Positions 11,101 to 21,364 of a DNA stretch of 56,945 bases are shown here, piece after piece. The notes beneath the pieces are model-generated. The model made no database searches. It was not told the DNA's origin and worked only from the letters and a program-made list of their open reading frames with translations. Source of the stretch: Tubiluchus corallicola (taxonomy: Eukaryota; Priapulida; Priapulimorpha; Priapulimorphida; Tubiluchidae); assembly GCA_030141605.1 (NCBI GenBank), contig JAQGDQ010001185.1:1-56945 (forward strand). Direction: 5' to 3'. The position numbers and the translations under genes were made by a program. Within the stretch, counting starts at the first letter, position 1. The number at the start of each line of letters is the position of its first letter.

Positions 11101-13277
11101 CTGAGTGGCGCACCCTGGAGTCAGCGACATTTTATCAATTGGTGAAAACATTTCAAATAATTAATAATTTTCTTTTCTAGTTACATAAGTCTTTCTAGCA
11201 GGTAAGCGAATTGCTAAGTAATATAGATTTGCACGGAAAGTTTTTTGAGATATAATTTAACATTGCTTTCTCTTCCCTTCATTTACGTTTGGTACATGAC
11301 GTCATGTAATGGCGACTTCGGAACAGTATTGCAGGAGATTTAAAATGAAAACAAAATAAAATTCCTTTCAGTGCGAGTAAGATATACGCATAAAATTACT
11401 ATAAAGTAATACAATTTTTAAGGCGATTTTTCTGAAACCTACTCCATGTACCTCTTTTCTTGTCCTACTCTCATATCAAATTCTTGGAGAGTCTCAGTTT
11501 TGAAATTTTTTATTGATTTTTTATTGTAGCATCAATAAACGTAGGACACTAATCTGTGAAACAGCGCCATCTACTTGACAATTCTGTTTTCTTGCATAAT
11601 GACTGACCCTTTTGTTACATGATGAGATTTAACAAAATCTCACAGACCAAACCAACAGCCAAAAAATCTTGTAACCTGCAAGAGCTTATGTTTAAACGTT
11701 TTGTTTGTTTATCTTTTTTTTGTTTTTATAGAAACTTTAACTTTACTTTTGTGAGCGTGCGTGTTATATAAAAGTCTGTGACAATTTGCACTGATATCTA
11801 CCCAATAAATATATCAAATATATGTTGCCGAGGAAAGAAAAATTATTCAGCTACGTTGAAAACTAACGGCGTGTTCAGACTGTCGCGAATGTCCTCTCTG
11901 ACAGCAAACTCGCAAGTGTGAACTGCTTTGCAAGTTATTGTAGGTAAGTTGTTGTAAACTTCCCGATTGTTGCTGCTAGTTGCCGGATATTCCGCGAGTT
12001 ACTGTCTCGTGTGACTGCCTCGGCGAGTTACTGTCTCGTGTGAATGCATTTACGAGTTACTGTCTCGTGTGAATGCCTCGACGAGTAACTGTCTCGTGTG
12101 AATGTGTCGGCGAGTTACTGTCTCGTGTGAATGCATTTACGAGGTACTGTCTCGTGTGAATGCCTCGACGAGTTACTGTCTCGTGTGAATGTGTCGGCGA
12201 GTTACTGTCTCGTGTGAATGCCTCGGCGAGTTACTGTATCGTGTGAATGCCTCGGCGAGTTACTGTCTCGTGTGAATGCCTCGGCGAGTTACTGTCTCGT
12301 GTGAATGCCTCGGCGAGTTACTGTCTCGTGTGAATGCCTCGGCGAGTTACAGTCTCGTGTGGATGCCTCGGCGAGTTACTTTCTCGTGTGAATGTGTCGG
12401 CGAGTTACTGTCTCGTGTGAATGCCTCGGCGAGTTACTGTCTCGTGTGAATGCCTCGGCGAGTTACTGTCTTGTATGAATGCCTTGGTGAGTTACTGTCT
12501 CGTGTGAATGCCTTGGTGAGTTACCGTCTCGTGTGAATGCATTGGCGAGTTACTGTCTCGTATGAATGCCTCGGCGAGTTACTTCCGACACTTCTCGCTG
12601 TAAAACTAACAGCAACTTTCACTCTCTAATCTGAACATTCTTGGAAGTTACTTGGCGAGAAAACTTACTAGTTTGGACGTGCAGTAAATCTCGAAAACTG
12701 TCCTCAGAAGATTACGACAGCACACCGCGTAAGTTAAAACAATGCCTGACATGGCACTTATGTAAACAATCGTTTATATTTTCATACTTTTGCATCGTGT
12801 CTCTGCTGAACTTCTTTCTAATTCATATCTTTTCTCTTTTTCTCTATCTCTGTCTATTATTTTATCTTAACTACTCCCTGTTTTTCTATAATTCTCTCTC
12901 TTGTAAATTAAGTCGTTTTTTCACTTTTCATGGTGGTCTTACAAGCTTTGCTTCTTGACCACCATGCAGCATCTATTTCTTGTTGACAAACTATTATGTA
13001 GTTTAGTAACTATGTTAGTACACTTCTGTTAAATTTTTGTAATTATATTTGGAATTTTTCCCTAACTATACCATGCTATAGTATACTAATGTAGTTCTGT
13101 TACAATTATTGTAACTATATTTCATTTTCTAGTTATAGGACATAATAGTTAAAGATAATAATGCAAATTGTAATGGAGAAATACATGCTGAAGTGATAAT
13201 AAATTACAAATTACAAATTCAGGTAACTTACCTGTTTGAAGTAAAAGAACAAAGCAGCAAACAATAAGATTTAACAT
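7099..13277 (-). CDS. Secreted GHL10/DUF187 (YngK/DigH-like) glycoside hydrolase, 3 coding exons
   Basis: The coding join 13277-13232, 10543-10377, 8127-7099 gives 413 aa with matching phases (46 nt, 167 nt, 1029 nt) and GT-AG introns. Residues 1-18 (MLNLIVCCFVLLLQTVFA) are a signal peptide. The mature part starts near Q19 with HRGVWVATVYNIDWPS, then VRPHGDALY (72-80), HAWFNPYR (121-128), DGVHMDDYFYPYP (185-197, acidic active-site region), SPFGIYRP (251-258) and PQLYWQ (295-300). These are the ordered motifs of the glycosyl hydrolase-like 10 family, a TIM-barrel family common in bacteria. Its E. coli member YddW/DigH has been reported to cut peptidoglycan glycan strands lacking stem peptides. 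Substrate here is inferred at best: bacterial wall glycan or another polysaccharide outside the cell. No frame breaks are seen. Introns show the gene is resident in the animal genome and not a bacterial contaminant. Confidence 0.92.
8128..9001. other. GHL10 intron 2, non-repetitive part
   Basis: Intronic DNA between the acceptor at 8128 and the 49-bp array. No recognised element; small open frames here lack coding features. Confidence 0.5.
9002..9808. repeat. 49-bp minisatellite, about 16 copies, in GHL10 intron 2
   Basis: Each unit has CATACAGTTTGGTCATTTAT, then AACTTCCTGTTTAACATAAC. The period is 49 bp exactly (9002, 9051, 9100). Copies differ at one or two positions (GTGTCAC/GTATCAC, TTATAA/TTAGAA). 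Confidence 0.97.
10060..10225 (+). mobile_element. Possible LINE 3' end fragment
   Basis: The stretch ends GTAATGAGAAATAAATGACT with a short repeated tail, resembling the 3' ends of L2/CR1-type LINE copies elsewhere in the window. No coding part remains. It lies in GHL10 intron 2. Confidence 0.3.
10377..10543 (-). CDS. GHL10 gene, exon 2
   Basis: Acceptor GTAACAG precedes it and donor GTGCGT follows it. It encodes FAQEPSHEHRGVWVATVYNI and onward to LNNIYFQ, the N-terminal strand and helix of the GHL10 barrel. It ends in phase 0. Confidence 0.9.
10775..11300 (+). mobile_element. Dispersed repeat family R, copy 1
   Basis: A roughly 525-bp unit contains TTATATCACTTACAT, ACGCAGCCATTTTGACG, AAACAAGTTTAGATAACATT, TGTAAAGTTTGAAAAAATAA and GCATTCGTAG. 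It shares this order with copies near 34430, 36850, 41585, 49290 (reverse) and 53405. No ORF or terminal inverted repeat is evident, so the class is unknown. It lies in GHL10 intron 1. Confidence 0.75.
11866..12692 (+). mobile_element. MITE family M1, copy B, inflated by an internal minisatellite
   Basis: It starts GGCGTGTTCAGACT, then GACAGCAAACTCGCAAGTGT, and ends GAGAAAACTTACTAGTTTGG. Copies A (3388), C (21365) and D (25290) share these segments in the same order. Between them, copy B holds about 600 bp of 29-bp tandem repeats where the other copies hold one unit. It lies in GHL10 intron 1. Confidence 0.75.
11994..12592. repeat. 29-bp minisatellite, about 20 copies, inside MITE copy B
   Basis: The unit is GAGTTACTGTCTCGTGTGAA followed by TGCCTCGGC. 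Single-copy equivalents in reverse orientation occur in copy A (near 3500) and copy C (near 21510), so the array grew from element sequence. Confidence 0.95.
12740..13225 (+). mobile_element. 5'-truncated LINE 3' untranslated end
   Basis: No coding part remains. The segment has a pyrimidine-rich stretch, a strong hairpin (12929-12966) and ends in AATAAATTACAAATTACAAA, a short repeated tail typical of LINE 3' ends. It sits just downstream, in gene sense, of GHL10 exon 1. Confidence 0.55.
12929..12966 (+). other. LINE 3' stem-loop, copy 1
   Basis: A perfect 10-bp stem (CATGGTGGTC with GACCACCATG) encloses TTACAAGCTTTGCTTCTT. The loop holds its own small hairpin, AAGC-TTT-GCTT. Related hairpins with other stem sequences occur at 15843-15886 and 29469-29511. 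Confidence 0.7.
13232..13277 (-). CDS. GHL10 gene, exon 1 (signal peptide)
   Basis: ATG at 13277 starts 15 codons plus one base, ending CAAACAG before donor GTAAGT. The split codon joins exon 2 as Val16, completing a typical hydrophobic signal ending VFA-Q. This join is what identifies the start of the gene. Confidence 0.85.
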
Positions 13278-13526
13278 TCTTTACGACTTCGTATTCTTTT
13301 ATTCCAAATCAGCACTTCATTCCACCTGCTAGAACCAGTTACTATCCAGGCGGCCTAGTAGCGGCCCAGAACGTGGCACAAAGTTCACATTTTACCAAAA
13401 CAGGTGCTTGCGTTCACACTGCTATCACCAGATTGTTTTTTCGTGATTGCCAAAAACTTTGCCAAATAAAAACTCATCAGACACTGCTGTTTTTCTGACT
13501 GCTACTATATAAACAGATACATCGCG

Positions 13527-13528
<2 letters not shown>
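13278..13528. promoter_or_regulatory. Probable 5' flank of the GHL10 gene
   Basis: This is the DNA immediately upstream of the minus-strand ATG. It contains GC-richer text near 13340-13380 but no TATA box or initiator that I can support. Confidence 0.25.
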
Positions 13529-13558
<30 letters not shown>

Positions 13559-13671
13559 TGTATGTATGTATGTATGTATGTATGTATGTATGTATGTATG
13601 TATGTATGTATGTATGTATGTATGTATGTATGTATGTATGTATGTATGTATGTATGTATGTATGTATACAT

Positions 13672-13717
<46 letters not shown>

Positions 13718-13820
13718 TGACTGACTGACTGACTGACTGACTGACTGACTGACTGACTGACTGACTGACTGACTGACTGACTGACTGACTGACTGACTGA
13801 CTGGCTGACTAACTGACTAA
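13529..13820. repeat. Compound tetranucleotide microsatellite (ATGT, GACA, GACT)
   Basis: About 140 bp of ATGT, 44 bp of GACA and 100 bp of GACT are joined end to end. All long frames on both strands here are artefacts. Confidence 0.98.
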
Positions 13821-14253
13821 AGTGAACCGAAATGAAATCAAAAACAACCAACCATTATCAAAATCGGTCACTTGTATTTAATTAAACTCATTTCAATGTG
13901 ATTTATCTCATAAAAGTTCTAAAGTTCAATAATTCACCACTTTACGAGGAGTAATGCATCTAATAATAACAAATCAGCTGTAATTGTTCACAAACTCTGC
14001 GTAGATCTCTGCACAAATTTCAACAAGGTCGCTTTGATCAAGGAAGTTGTTTGACTAAACTCAGGAAATTAGAAAGTTTAAATAGAATTTATGCTGAATT
14101 TAATGAAATTATGCAAACGTCCTTGAGCAAACAAGAGAACATGCTGTCATGGAGAATGCAAGGCAGCAAAGACTGGAGATACGTAATTTCAGAACAGCTG
14201 AAAAACAATTCGATTGATAGTTAACTTAGTAGTAGATAGGCAACCTTGCTGGC
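13821..14253. other. Spacer, nothing recognised
   Basis: Mixed-composition DNA without repeat period or exon-like signal. Confidence 0.4.
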
Positions 14254-14401
14254 AACGTACAAACTTTTTCTTTCTTTCTTTTCCTTCACTTTCCTTCCTT
14301 TTTTTTGTTTTATTTGTTTGTAAGTTTGCCTGTTCTTTATTCTCTTCTTTGTTTGCTTGTTGCTTTCCTTCTTTTTTGCTTCTTTCCTCTGCTTCACTAT
14401 T

Positions 14402-14441
<40 letters not shown>

Positions 14442-14445
14442 TTTT

Positions 14446-14497
<52 letters not shown>

Positions 14498-14558
14498 TAA
14501 CTTTCATATCAATCTGCGTTTGAATTTTGTTTCTCCCCCCCTCTCTCTCTCTCTATCC

Positions 14559-14627
<69 letters not shown>

Positions 14628-14735
14628 TCTCTCGCTCTCTCTCTCCTCTCTTTCTCTCTCTGTCTCACTCCCTCCCTCTCTCTCTCTTTCTCTCTCTCTC
14701 CCTCCCTCTCTCTCTCTCTCCCTCCCTCTCTCTCG

Positions 14736-14767
<32 letters not shown>

Positions 14768-14843
14768 CCTTCCTCTCTCTCTCCCTCTCCTCTCTCTCTC
14801 TCTCTCTCCCTCCCTCTCTCTTGCTCTCTCGCTCGCTCCCTCC

Positions 14844-14911
<68 letters not shown>

Positions 14912-14972
14912 CCTCCCTCTCTCTCGCTCTCTCTCTCTCTCCCTCCCTCTCTCTCGCTCTCTCGCTCCCTCC

Positions 14973-15021
<49 letters not shown>

Positions 15022-15038
15022 CTCTCTCACTCTCACAC

Positions 15039-15078
<40 letters not shown>

Positions 15079-15103
15079 TCTCTCTCCCTCTCTCTCTCTC
15101 TCT
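14254..15103. repeat. Pyrimidine tract: CTTT then CT microsatellite
   Basis: A CTTT array (about 14400-14497) is followed by about 570 bp of CT dinucleotides with CCCT and CGCT interruptions. One strand is almost pure pyrimidine, so triplex or slippage is likely. The Ser/Leu and Arg/Glu frames are not genes. Confidence 0.98.
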
Positions 15104-15230
15104 GAGCAAAATAAAAGAAATCAGTCATAGGTTTAATTTGTTTATCCAACGTTTCACATGAAAACAACTAACCTACTGTCTGATACTTCTTACCTGCACT
15201 ATCTTCTCGCGCAGCCTTGATTAGACTTAC

Positions 15231-15343
15231 ACAGACTTATACAATTTTACACAGACTTATACAATTTTATACAGACTTATACAATTTTATACAGACTTAT
15301 ACAATTTTACACAGACTTATACAATTTTATACAGACTTATACA
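15231..15343. repeat. 20-bp minisatellite, about 5.6 copies
   Basis: The unit is ACAGACTTATACAATTTTAC/T with an exact 20-bp period (15231, 15251, 15271, 15291, 15311, 15331). Confidence 0.95.
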
Positions 15344-15349
15344 AGGGTG

Positions 15350-15690
15350 AGTATTCTCTACCAGCATACGAATTCGAATCGTATCAAAACTGTGTTTTTC
15401 AAACTCGAATCAAACCAAATCTCGGCATCTTCGAATTCGAATTCATTCTTAACGATTTCCGAATAAATTTCCGAACTACTAATAAAATGCGGTCTCACAA
15501 AGATCGTGCATATTGCTTGATTTTGTACTGCAGTAAAAACGTTAAAAATTTGCACAAAAAATTGTGCACAGAAATCACAGCTAAATTATATGCTCATTGC
15601 ACGCCGTTACAAACGTTCTAATGAAAATGAACGTATGCAGTCGAAGTGCTGAATTACTCGAATCTACGATTTTTGGTTCGAATTGATTTC
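15350..15690 (+). mobile_element. Dispersed repeat family T (TTCGAA-rich), copy 1
   Basis: It begins near GAGTATTCTCTACC and is rich in ATTCGAATTCGAA-type words. It holds AAAATGCGGTCTCACAAAGA and GTACTGCAGTAAAAACG, and ends near AGTGCTGAATTACTCGAATC. An interrupted reverse copy lies at 29217-29905. No coding capacity. Confidence 0.65.
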
Positions 15691-15692
15691 GA

Positions 15693-15960
15693 TCTAAAAA
15701 AAATTTTTTTTATTTATTATTATTATCACATTCAGTACAATATAATGACATTAAGCACACAGTGACATCAAAATTATGACATCATACTGTATTAAATTGT
15801 TATGTTTCATACACTATCGTTATCATAAAAGAATAATTGTACTGCAGTGGGCCTAGAGAAGCAAAGGCTTGTATAAGCCCACTGTCATGTGAACCTGATA
15901 AAAAAAGAATGGATGAGTGAACAAAAAGAACTGGGAGAAAGGTTAGATCACACAGGAAGG
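15693..15960 (-). mobile_element. LINE 3' end, minus strand
   Basis: In element sense it ends in a GATAATAATAATAAATAAA tail. About 160 bp before that tail it carries a stem-loop (15843-15886) with the same apical AAGC..GCTT motif as 12929-12966. No coding part remains. Confidence 0.55.
15843..15886 (-). other. LINE 3' stem-loop, copy 2
   Basis: CAGTGGGC (15845-15852) pairs with GCCCACTG (15877-15884). In element sense the loop reads ACAAGCCTTTGCTTCTCT, again with AAGC/GCTT able to pair at the tip. Confidence 0.65.
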
Positions 15961-16125
15961 GTAGAAGGATGTGTTAGTGGAAATGGTAGGAAGAAAGATG
16001 TTGTCATAGATTAAAAAAATTAAAGATTCGATGCTCGCCCTGCTTCACACTTTGAGAGCAATAATGATTACTACACAAGACAGCCCGTCAGCGTTCAAAA
16101 AAAAACGAAATAAAATTTAAAGATT

Positions 16126-16376
16126 CACCGTCAGTTCCAGGCACCAGGAAATGACAGCGCTTAGATGTAACGTAAGCTGAGCTATTCATTGACATTTGCC
16201 TCTGATGTTCCCGCTTCTTAGCGGTTTGTTTTAAGTGCATTTTGCTAAAGAAACAGCTTGTCACTTACTTAAGTCTGACTAATGGCTTAAGTGCGCTAGT
16301 GAGGAATCACTTAGCCGACTGGGTGGAATAATTAGCGCCTCCTGGTGTCGCTTGAAATAAACTGACGGGAGAATGA
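16126..16376. mobile_element. Possible MITE with imperfect inverted ends
   Basis: The left side has CCGTCAGTT, CACCAGGA and GCGCTTA in order. The right side has the complements TAGCGCC, TCCTGGTG and AACTGACGG in reverse order. The palindromic layout suggests a small DNA element. No target duplication is clear. Confidence 0.4.
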
Positions 16377-16486
16377 AAAAGGTAGAGAAGCTGTTATGTT
16401 TTGATATGTTTCTACAGCGCATGCGTGGTCAACGTTTAACACGATCATAATCATTGTTTTGAAAACCAAAATTAAGGTAAAGTAAG

Positions 16487-17157
<671 letters not shown>

Positions 17158-17159
17158 TT

Positions 17160-17950
17160 AGCTTTTAGATATGCTTGCAAGTCTGCGAGCATATAGTAGG
17201 TACCCAGTGAGTAATTTAGTTTATTGAATTCAGTTTTAGTTTGTTAAAGTTATTATTCTGACTACTTTGTCGGCCGAATTGGAAGTTAATATATTATCGT
17301 CAGCAACTTGTGTTCGTTACACAGTGGGCAACTGGTTTCATCAAAAAAGCAAATAAATACTATTAATAATCTCTCCATTAATATTTAGAATTGTTTGTTG
17401 TTGACAATAGTAACTGCAGCTGCAAAATAAGTTCACTGAAGCAAAAAGCGGGATATGTGTTTATATTGCACGGTAACCGGTGACGTCATTTTTGAAATGA
17501 TCGCGACTTTAAATTGATTTTACTAATTATACAAGGTGTTTGTCACAGTTTTATTGTCGAAACTTTTTAATATTTTTTCTCAAATATTAAAATAAGCTCA
17601 ACTTCCCGAGAGATTGACTTTTGCTTTAAAATCAAGAGATTATGATTTCTGAACCAATGGCTGTTCCGCCATGCGCATTACACCCCCTCGCTGTAATACA
17701 GTTTATTGCTCCCTGCATTTGTCTATTCTCCATTAAGAACCTGTAGCGTTAATCTTCCCTTTCTCACCAAACAGAAACCGCGAGAGTCGGCTTCCCTTTA
17801 TCAAAAGCTCAGATTGCGCCTTGGTGCTAAAAGGAGGCGGTATCAAGTACCCCCAAATCTCTGTCTTGTAGTATTTGTTACAAGAGTTTGAAATTAGCAG
17901 CAAACAGAAGGACAGGCTTTAGCAAGTCTTCACTCTTCAAATAGATGATG
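17160..17950. other. Unique spacer, nothing recognised
   Basis: A 61-codon plus-strand frame at 17706-17891 has no family resemblance and no convincing splice signals. A TGACGTCA word occurs near 17481. Confidence 0.4.
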
Positions 17951-17952
17951 AT

Positions 17953-18174
17953 TGAGATTGTTGATGCAGTTAAAGCTTTTACTACTGTTGTTGCTGTTGC
18001 TGTAGCTGCTGCTGTTGCTGTAGTTGTTGATTTTGTTGTTGCTGTAGCTGCTGCTGTTGTTTTTGTTGTTGCTGCTGCTGCTTTTGCTGCTGTATTGTTG
18101 TTGTTGTTGTTGGCGGTTGTTGTTGCTGTTGCTGCTACTGTAGCTGCTGCTGTTGTCGTCGTTGTTGTTGTCGT

Positions 18175-18209
<35 letters not shown>

Positions 18210-18565
18210 TTGTTAATTTTGTTGCCGTTCTTGTTGCAACTGTCGTTGTACTTGCTTCTGCTTTTGCTGCTGTGTTGTTGTTGTTGCGGTTACTGTTGCT
18301 TTCGCTGCTACTGTAGCTGCTGCTGTTGTCGTTGTTGTTGTTGTTGCTGTAGCTGCTGCTGTTGCTGTCGTTGTTGATTTTGTTGCCGTTCTTGTTACAA
18401 CTATCGTTGTCCTTGCTGCTGCTTTTGCTGCTGTATTGTTGTTGTTGTTGCGGTTGCTGTTGCTTTTGCTGCTACTGTAGCCGCTGCTGTTGTCGTTGTT
18501 GTTGTTGTTGTTGCTACTGCTGTTGTTGTTGTTGCTGCCGTTGTTGTCGTTTTCTTTCTTGTTGC
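17953..18565. repeat. GTT/GCT trinucleotide array
   Basis: About 600 bp of degenerate GTT, GCT and GTC triplets, with an internal duplication: blocks containing TTTGTTGCCGTTCTTGTTAC recur near 18216 and 18378. The Val/Ala, Leu and Cys frames are artefacts. Confidence 0.95.
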
Positions 18566-18764
18566 CGCTATTGTTGTCGTGAGTGGTTGTTAATGGATAT
18601 TGTTCTGATGGGGTTAGTGACTAACTAACTAACTAACTAAAAAGCAGTTGTATTTTTACTGGTCGCCCTGTAAATGTAGGACAAATCATGCCAACCGCAA
18701 CCGACAAATGCGCAGCTTGTAAATTGGCGCACCATTTTCACGCTGCAAGATGATTGCTAACAGG

Positions 18765-18968
18765 TTAAGAACACTTTTTTAATTCACCATGGAGCACGTG
18801 TTTAACAACCTTCCCATTTACCCACACTGTTATAATATTACCTTGGCATTCAGCCAAGCATCTCTGCAGCACCAGTTCCGTGTTCGCTGTATTGCGCAGC
18901 TTATGTGAATTCAATGACCTTTTGGATTCACCAGAAGAACTTGTTCTTCTCAAACGCCAGGGATCCAT
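18765..18968 (-). CDS. Unassigned minus-strand ORF or first exon
   Basis: ATG at 18968 opens 67 codons of non-repetitive sequence, starting MDPWRLRRTSSSGESKR and including NTELVLQRCLAECQG. A GTAATA donor-like word follows AECQ(G), so only the first 42 codons might be exon. No family is recognised and no partner exon was found downstream. Could be a pseudogene or chance frame. Confidence 0.25.
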   Translation of the reverse strand: MDPWRLRRTSSSGESKRSLNSHKLRNTANTELVLQRCLAECQGNIITVWVNGKVVKHVLHGELKKCS

Positions 18969-19070
18969 AAAATCAGAGTAGAAATGAGACTTTGCTGCAG
19001 TTCTTTACTTTGATTATTCATGATTTAATTACCTAGTAACGTAATTAGTTTCTAATTACACTAAAGCCAG

Positions 19071-19377
19071 AAAACTAAGTCTTGGAGACGGTGATTTGGC
19101 TGATGAAGTTAAAGCAGTTGACGCAGGATCTGTCACAATCACTGGAGTAAAGTGGTCTAGTGGTCCCGGTCTTCGTCTTGTAAGTGAAAGGTTTATCGTT
19201 CAGACAAATCAACCAAAAGAATTTATTGAAATTAGCAAACTAATTAACACATATGCAGAAATAAAGGATTGTAGCATGTTCACTGTCTCAATAATTAAAA
19301 GTAATAAATTAACAGTTAAAAGAGTTGGGGACCAAGAGCCATTTTGTCTTTTTAAGTGCGTTAGAGGGCATTGGTAA
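19071..19377 (+). CDS. Unassigned plus-strand ORF, possible terminal exon
   Basis: An open frame without ATG follows a weak acceptor-like CCAG at 19067-19070 and runs to TAA at 19375-19377. Residues such as LADEVKAVDAGSVTITGVKW and EFIEISKLINTYAEI look protein-like, with no low complexity. It ends CVRGHW. I do not recognise the family. It may be the last exon of a gene or a TE-derived coding fragment. Confidence 0.35.
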
Positions 19378-19429
19378 TAAGTAAATATAAGTTATTACTA
19401 AATATTCATATACACATAGAACAGTTATG

Positions 19430-19799
19430 GTTGTGTAACGTAAAAAAGCATAGCGCAGAACATTTCAGCAGAATGCAATGCAGCAATACAAAGTGCAAAT
19501 GTGCAATGCTGTGCAGTACAACCAGACGGAGTGTGAGCTACAGTAAGTGAAATACAAGTGCAGTGCTGTGCTGTTGCAGTGGAATGCAACTTTGCAGCAG
19601 CGATGACAAGTGCAGTGTTGTGCAGTACATTGTGAATAATGTATCGCAAAGTGCAAAGCACTAATTAGTTCTGACATTATGTGAAAGGTGTGAGAGTGAA
19701 ACACGCCAGTTCAAGAGAAATTACAGATTTAAAATAGTGCTCTGTAGACGTGTAATGCAACACAGCATAATATGACATTACACTGCATGTCATAGCATG
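19430..19799. other. GCA/GTGCA-rich low-complexity DNA
   Basis: Irregular repetition of AGTGCA, GCAATGC and TGCAGT words gives short frames on the minus strand. No gene is supported. Confidence 0.5.
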
Positions 19800-21018
19800 A
19801 CATTGCAGGGTAATGTTACATAACGTAATTTAACGCAGCTTAACTTAATATAATTTAACATAACATAAGAAACATAACATAACATAACGTAACGTAACGT
19901 AGCGTAAAATAACATGACATAACACATAAAACATAACATAAGATAACATATCACAACATAACATAACATTATATAACGCAACGTAACGTAACGTAAAATA
20001 ACATGACATAACACATAGAACATAACATAAGATAAGATAAGATAACATAAGATAAGATAAGACAACATAACATAACATAACATAACATAACATAACATAA
20101 CATAACATAACATAACATAACATAACATAACATTACATTACATAACATAATATAACGCAACGTAACGTAACGTAAAATAACATGACATAACACATAGAAC
20201 ATAACATAAGATAAGATAACATAAGATAAGATAACATAACATAACATAACATAACATAACATAACATAACATAACATAACATAACATAACATAACATAAC
20301 ATAACATAACATAACATAACATAACATAACATAACATAACATAACATAACATAACATAACGTAACATAACATAACATAACATTACATAACATAATGTAAC
20401 GCAACGTAACGTAACGTAAAATAACATGACATAACACATAGAACATAACATAAGATAAGATAAGATAACATAACATAACATAACATAACATAACATAACA
20501 TAACATAACATAACATAACATAACATAACATAACATAACATAACATAACATAACATAACATAACATAACATAACATAACATAATATAACGCAACGTAACG
20601 TAACGTAAAATAACATGACATAACACATAGAACATAACATAAGATAAGATAAGATAACATAACATAACATAACATAACATAACATAACATAACATAACAT
20701 AACATAACATAACATAACATAACATAACATAACATAACATAACATAACATAACATAACATAACATAACATAACATAACATAACATAACATAACATAACAT
20801 AACATAACATAACATAACACAACATAACATAATACAAGATAACATAACATGATACAACATAGCATAACATAGTACAACATAACATAACATAACATAACAT
20901 AACATAACATAACATAACATAACATAACATAACATAACATAACATAACATAACATAACATAACATAACATAACATAACATAACATAACATAACATAACAT
21001 AACATAACGCAACGTAAC
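19800..21018. repeat. CATAA pentanucleotide array with interspersed 70-bp cassette
   Basis: Long runs of CATAA are broken by a cassette: GCAACGTAACGTAACGTAAA, then ATAACATGACATAACACATA, then GAACATAACATAAGATAAGA. It appears near 19885, 19975, 20154, 20399 and 20588, with a terminal fragment at 21008. The Met-Leu-Cys-Tyr frames on the minus strand are artefacts. Confidence 0.97.
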
Positions 21019-21364
21019 GTTGAGTATGTTGTATGTTGCAAAATTCTCTCTTGACAAACAGCTGAAAACCAAAGAGCTTTGTATATATTTTCTACTGAAA
21101 TGACTAAAAACATTGGACCAGTCAGCTAGGAAATACTGCGACGCTGCGCCTCACCCCTCGAATACATGAGTTGCATTGCTGTCTGGGATACACGTGCGGT
21201 CTTGACCCGGCTTTGGTTATTAATAACCGTTATAAGTTTATGGAGAAATTTTATAGAGTTGCAAGGTTGGCATATGTGCTGTAGTTTCCTGGAAAAACTC
21301 GTGTGAGTTCCACGGGAAGAGGTAACATTAGATGAAGAAGGGACGGCATGCGACAGGGGCGTCT

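Noticed and set aside
14214-15161. 315-codon Ser/Leu-rich frame and overlapping frames
   Set aside because: It is the translation of CTTT and CT microsatellites; every frame and both strands are open for the same reason.
19969-21072. 367-codon Met-Leu-Cys-Tyr frame on the minus strand
   Set aside because: Produced by the CATAA pentamer, which repeats every 15 bp in frame; no non-repeat coding sequence.
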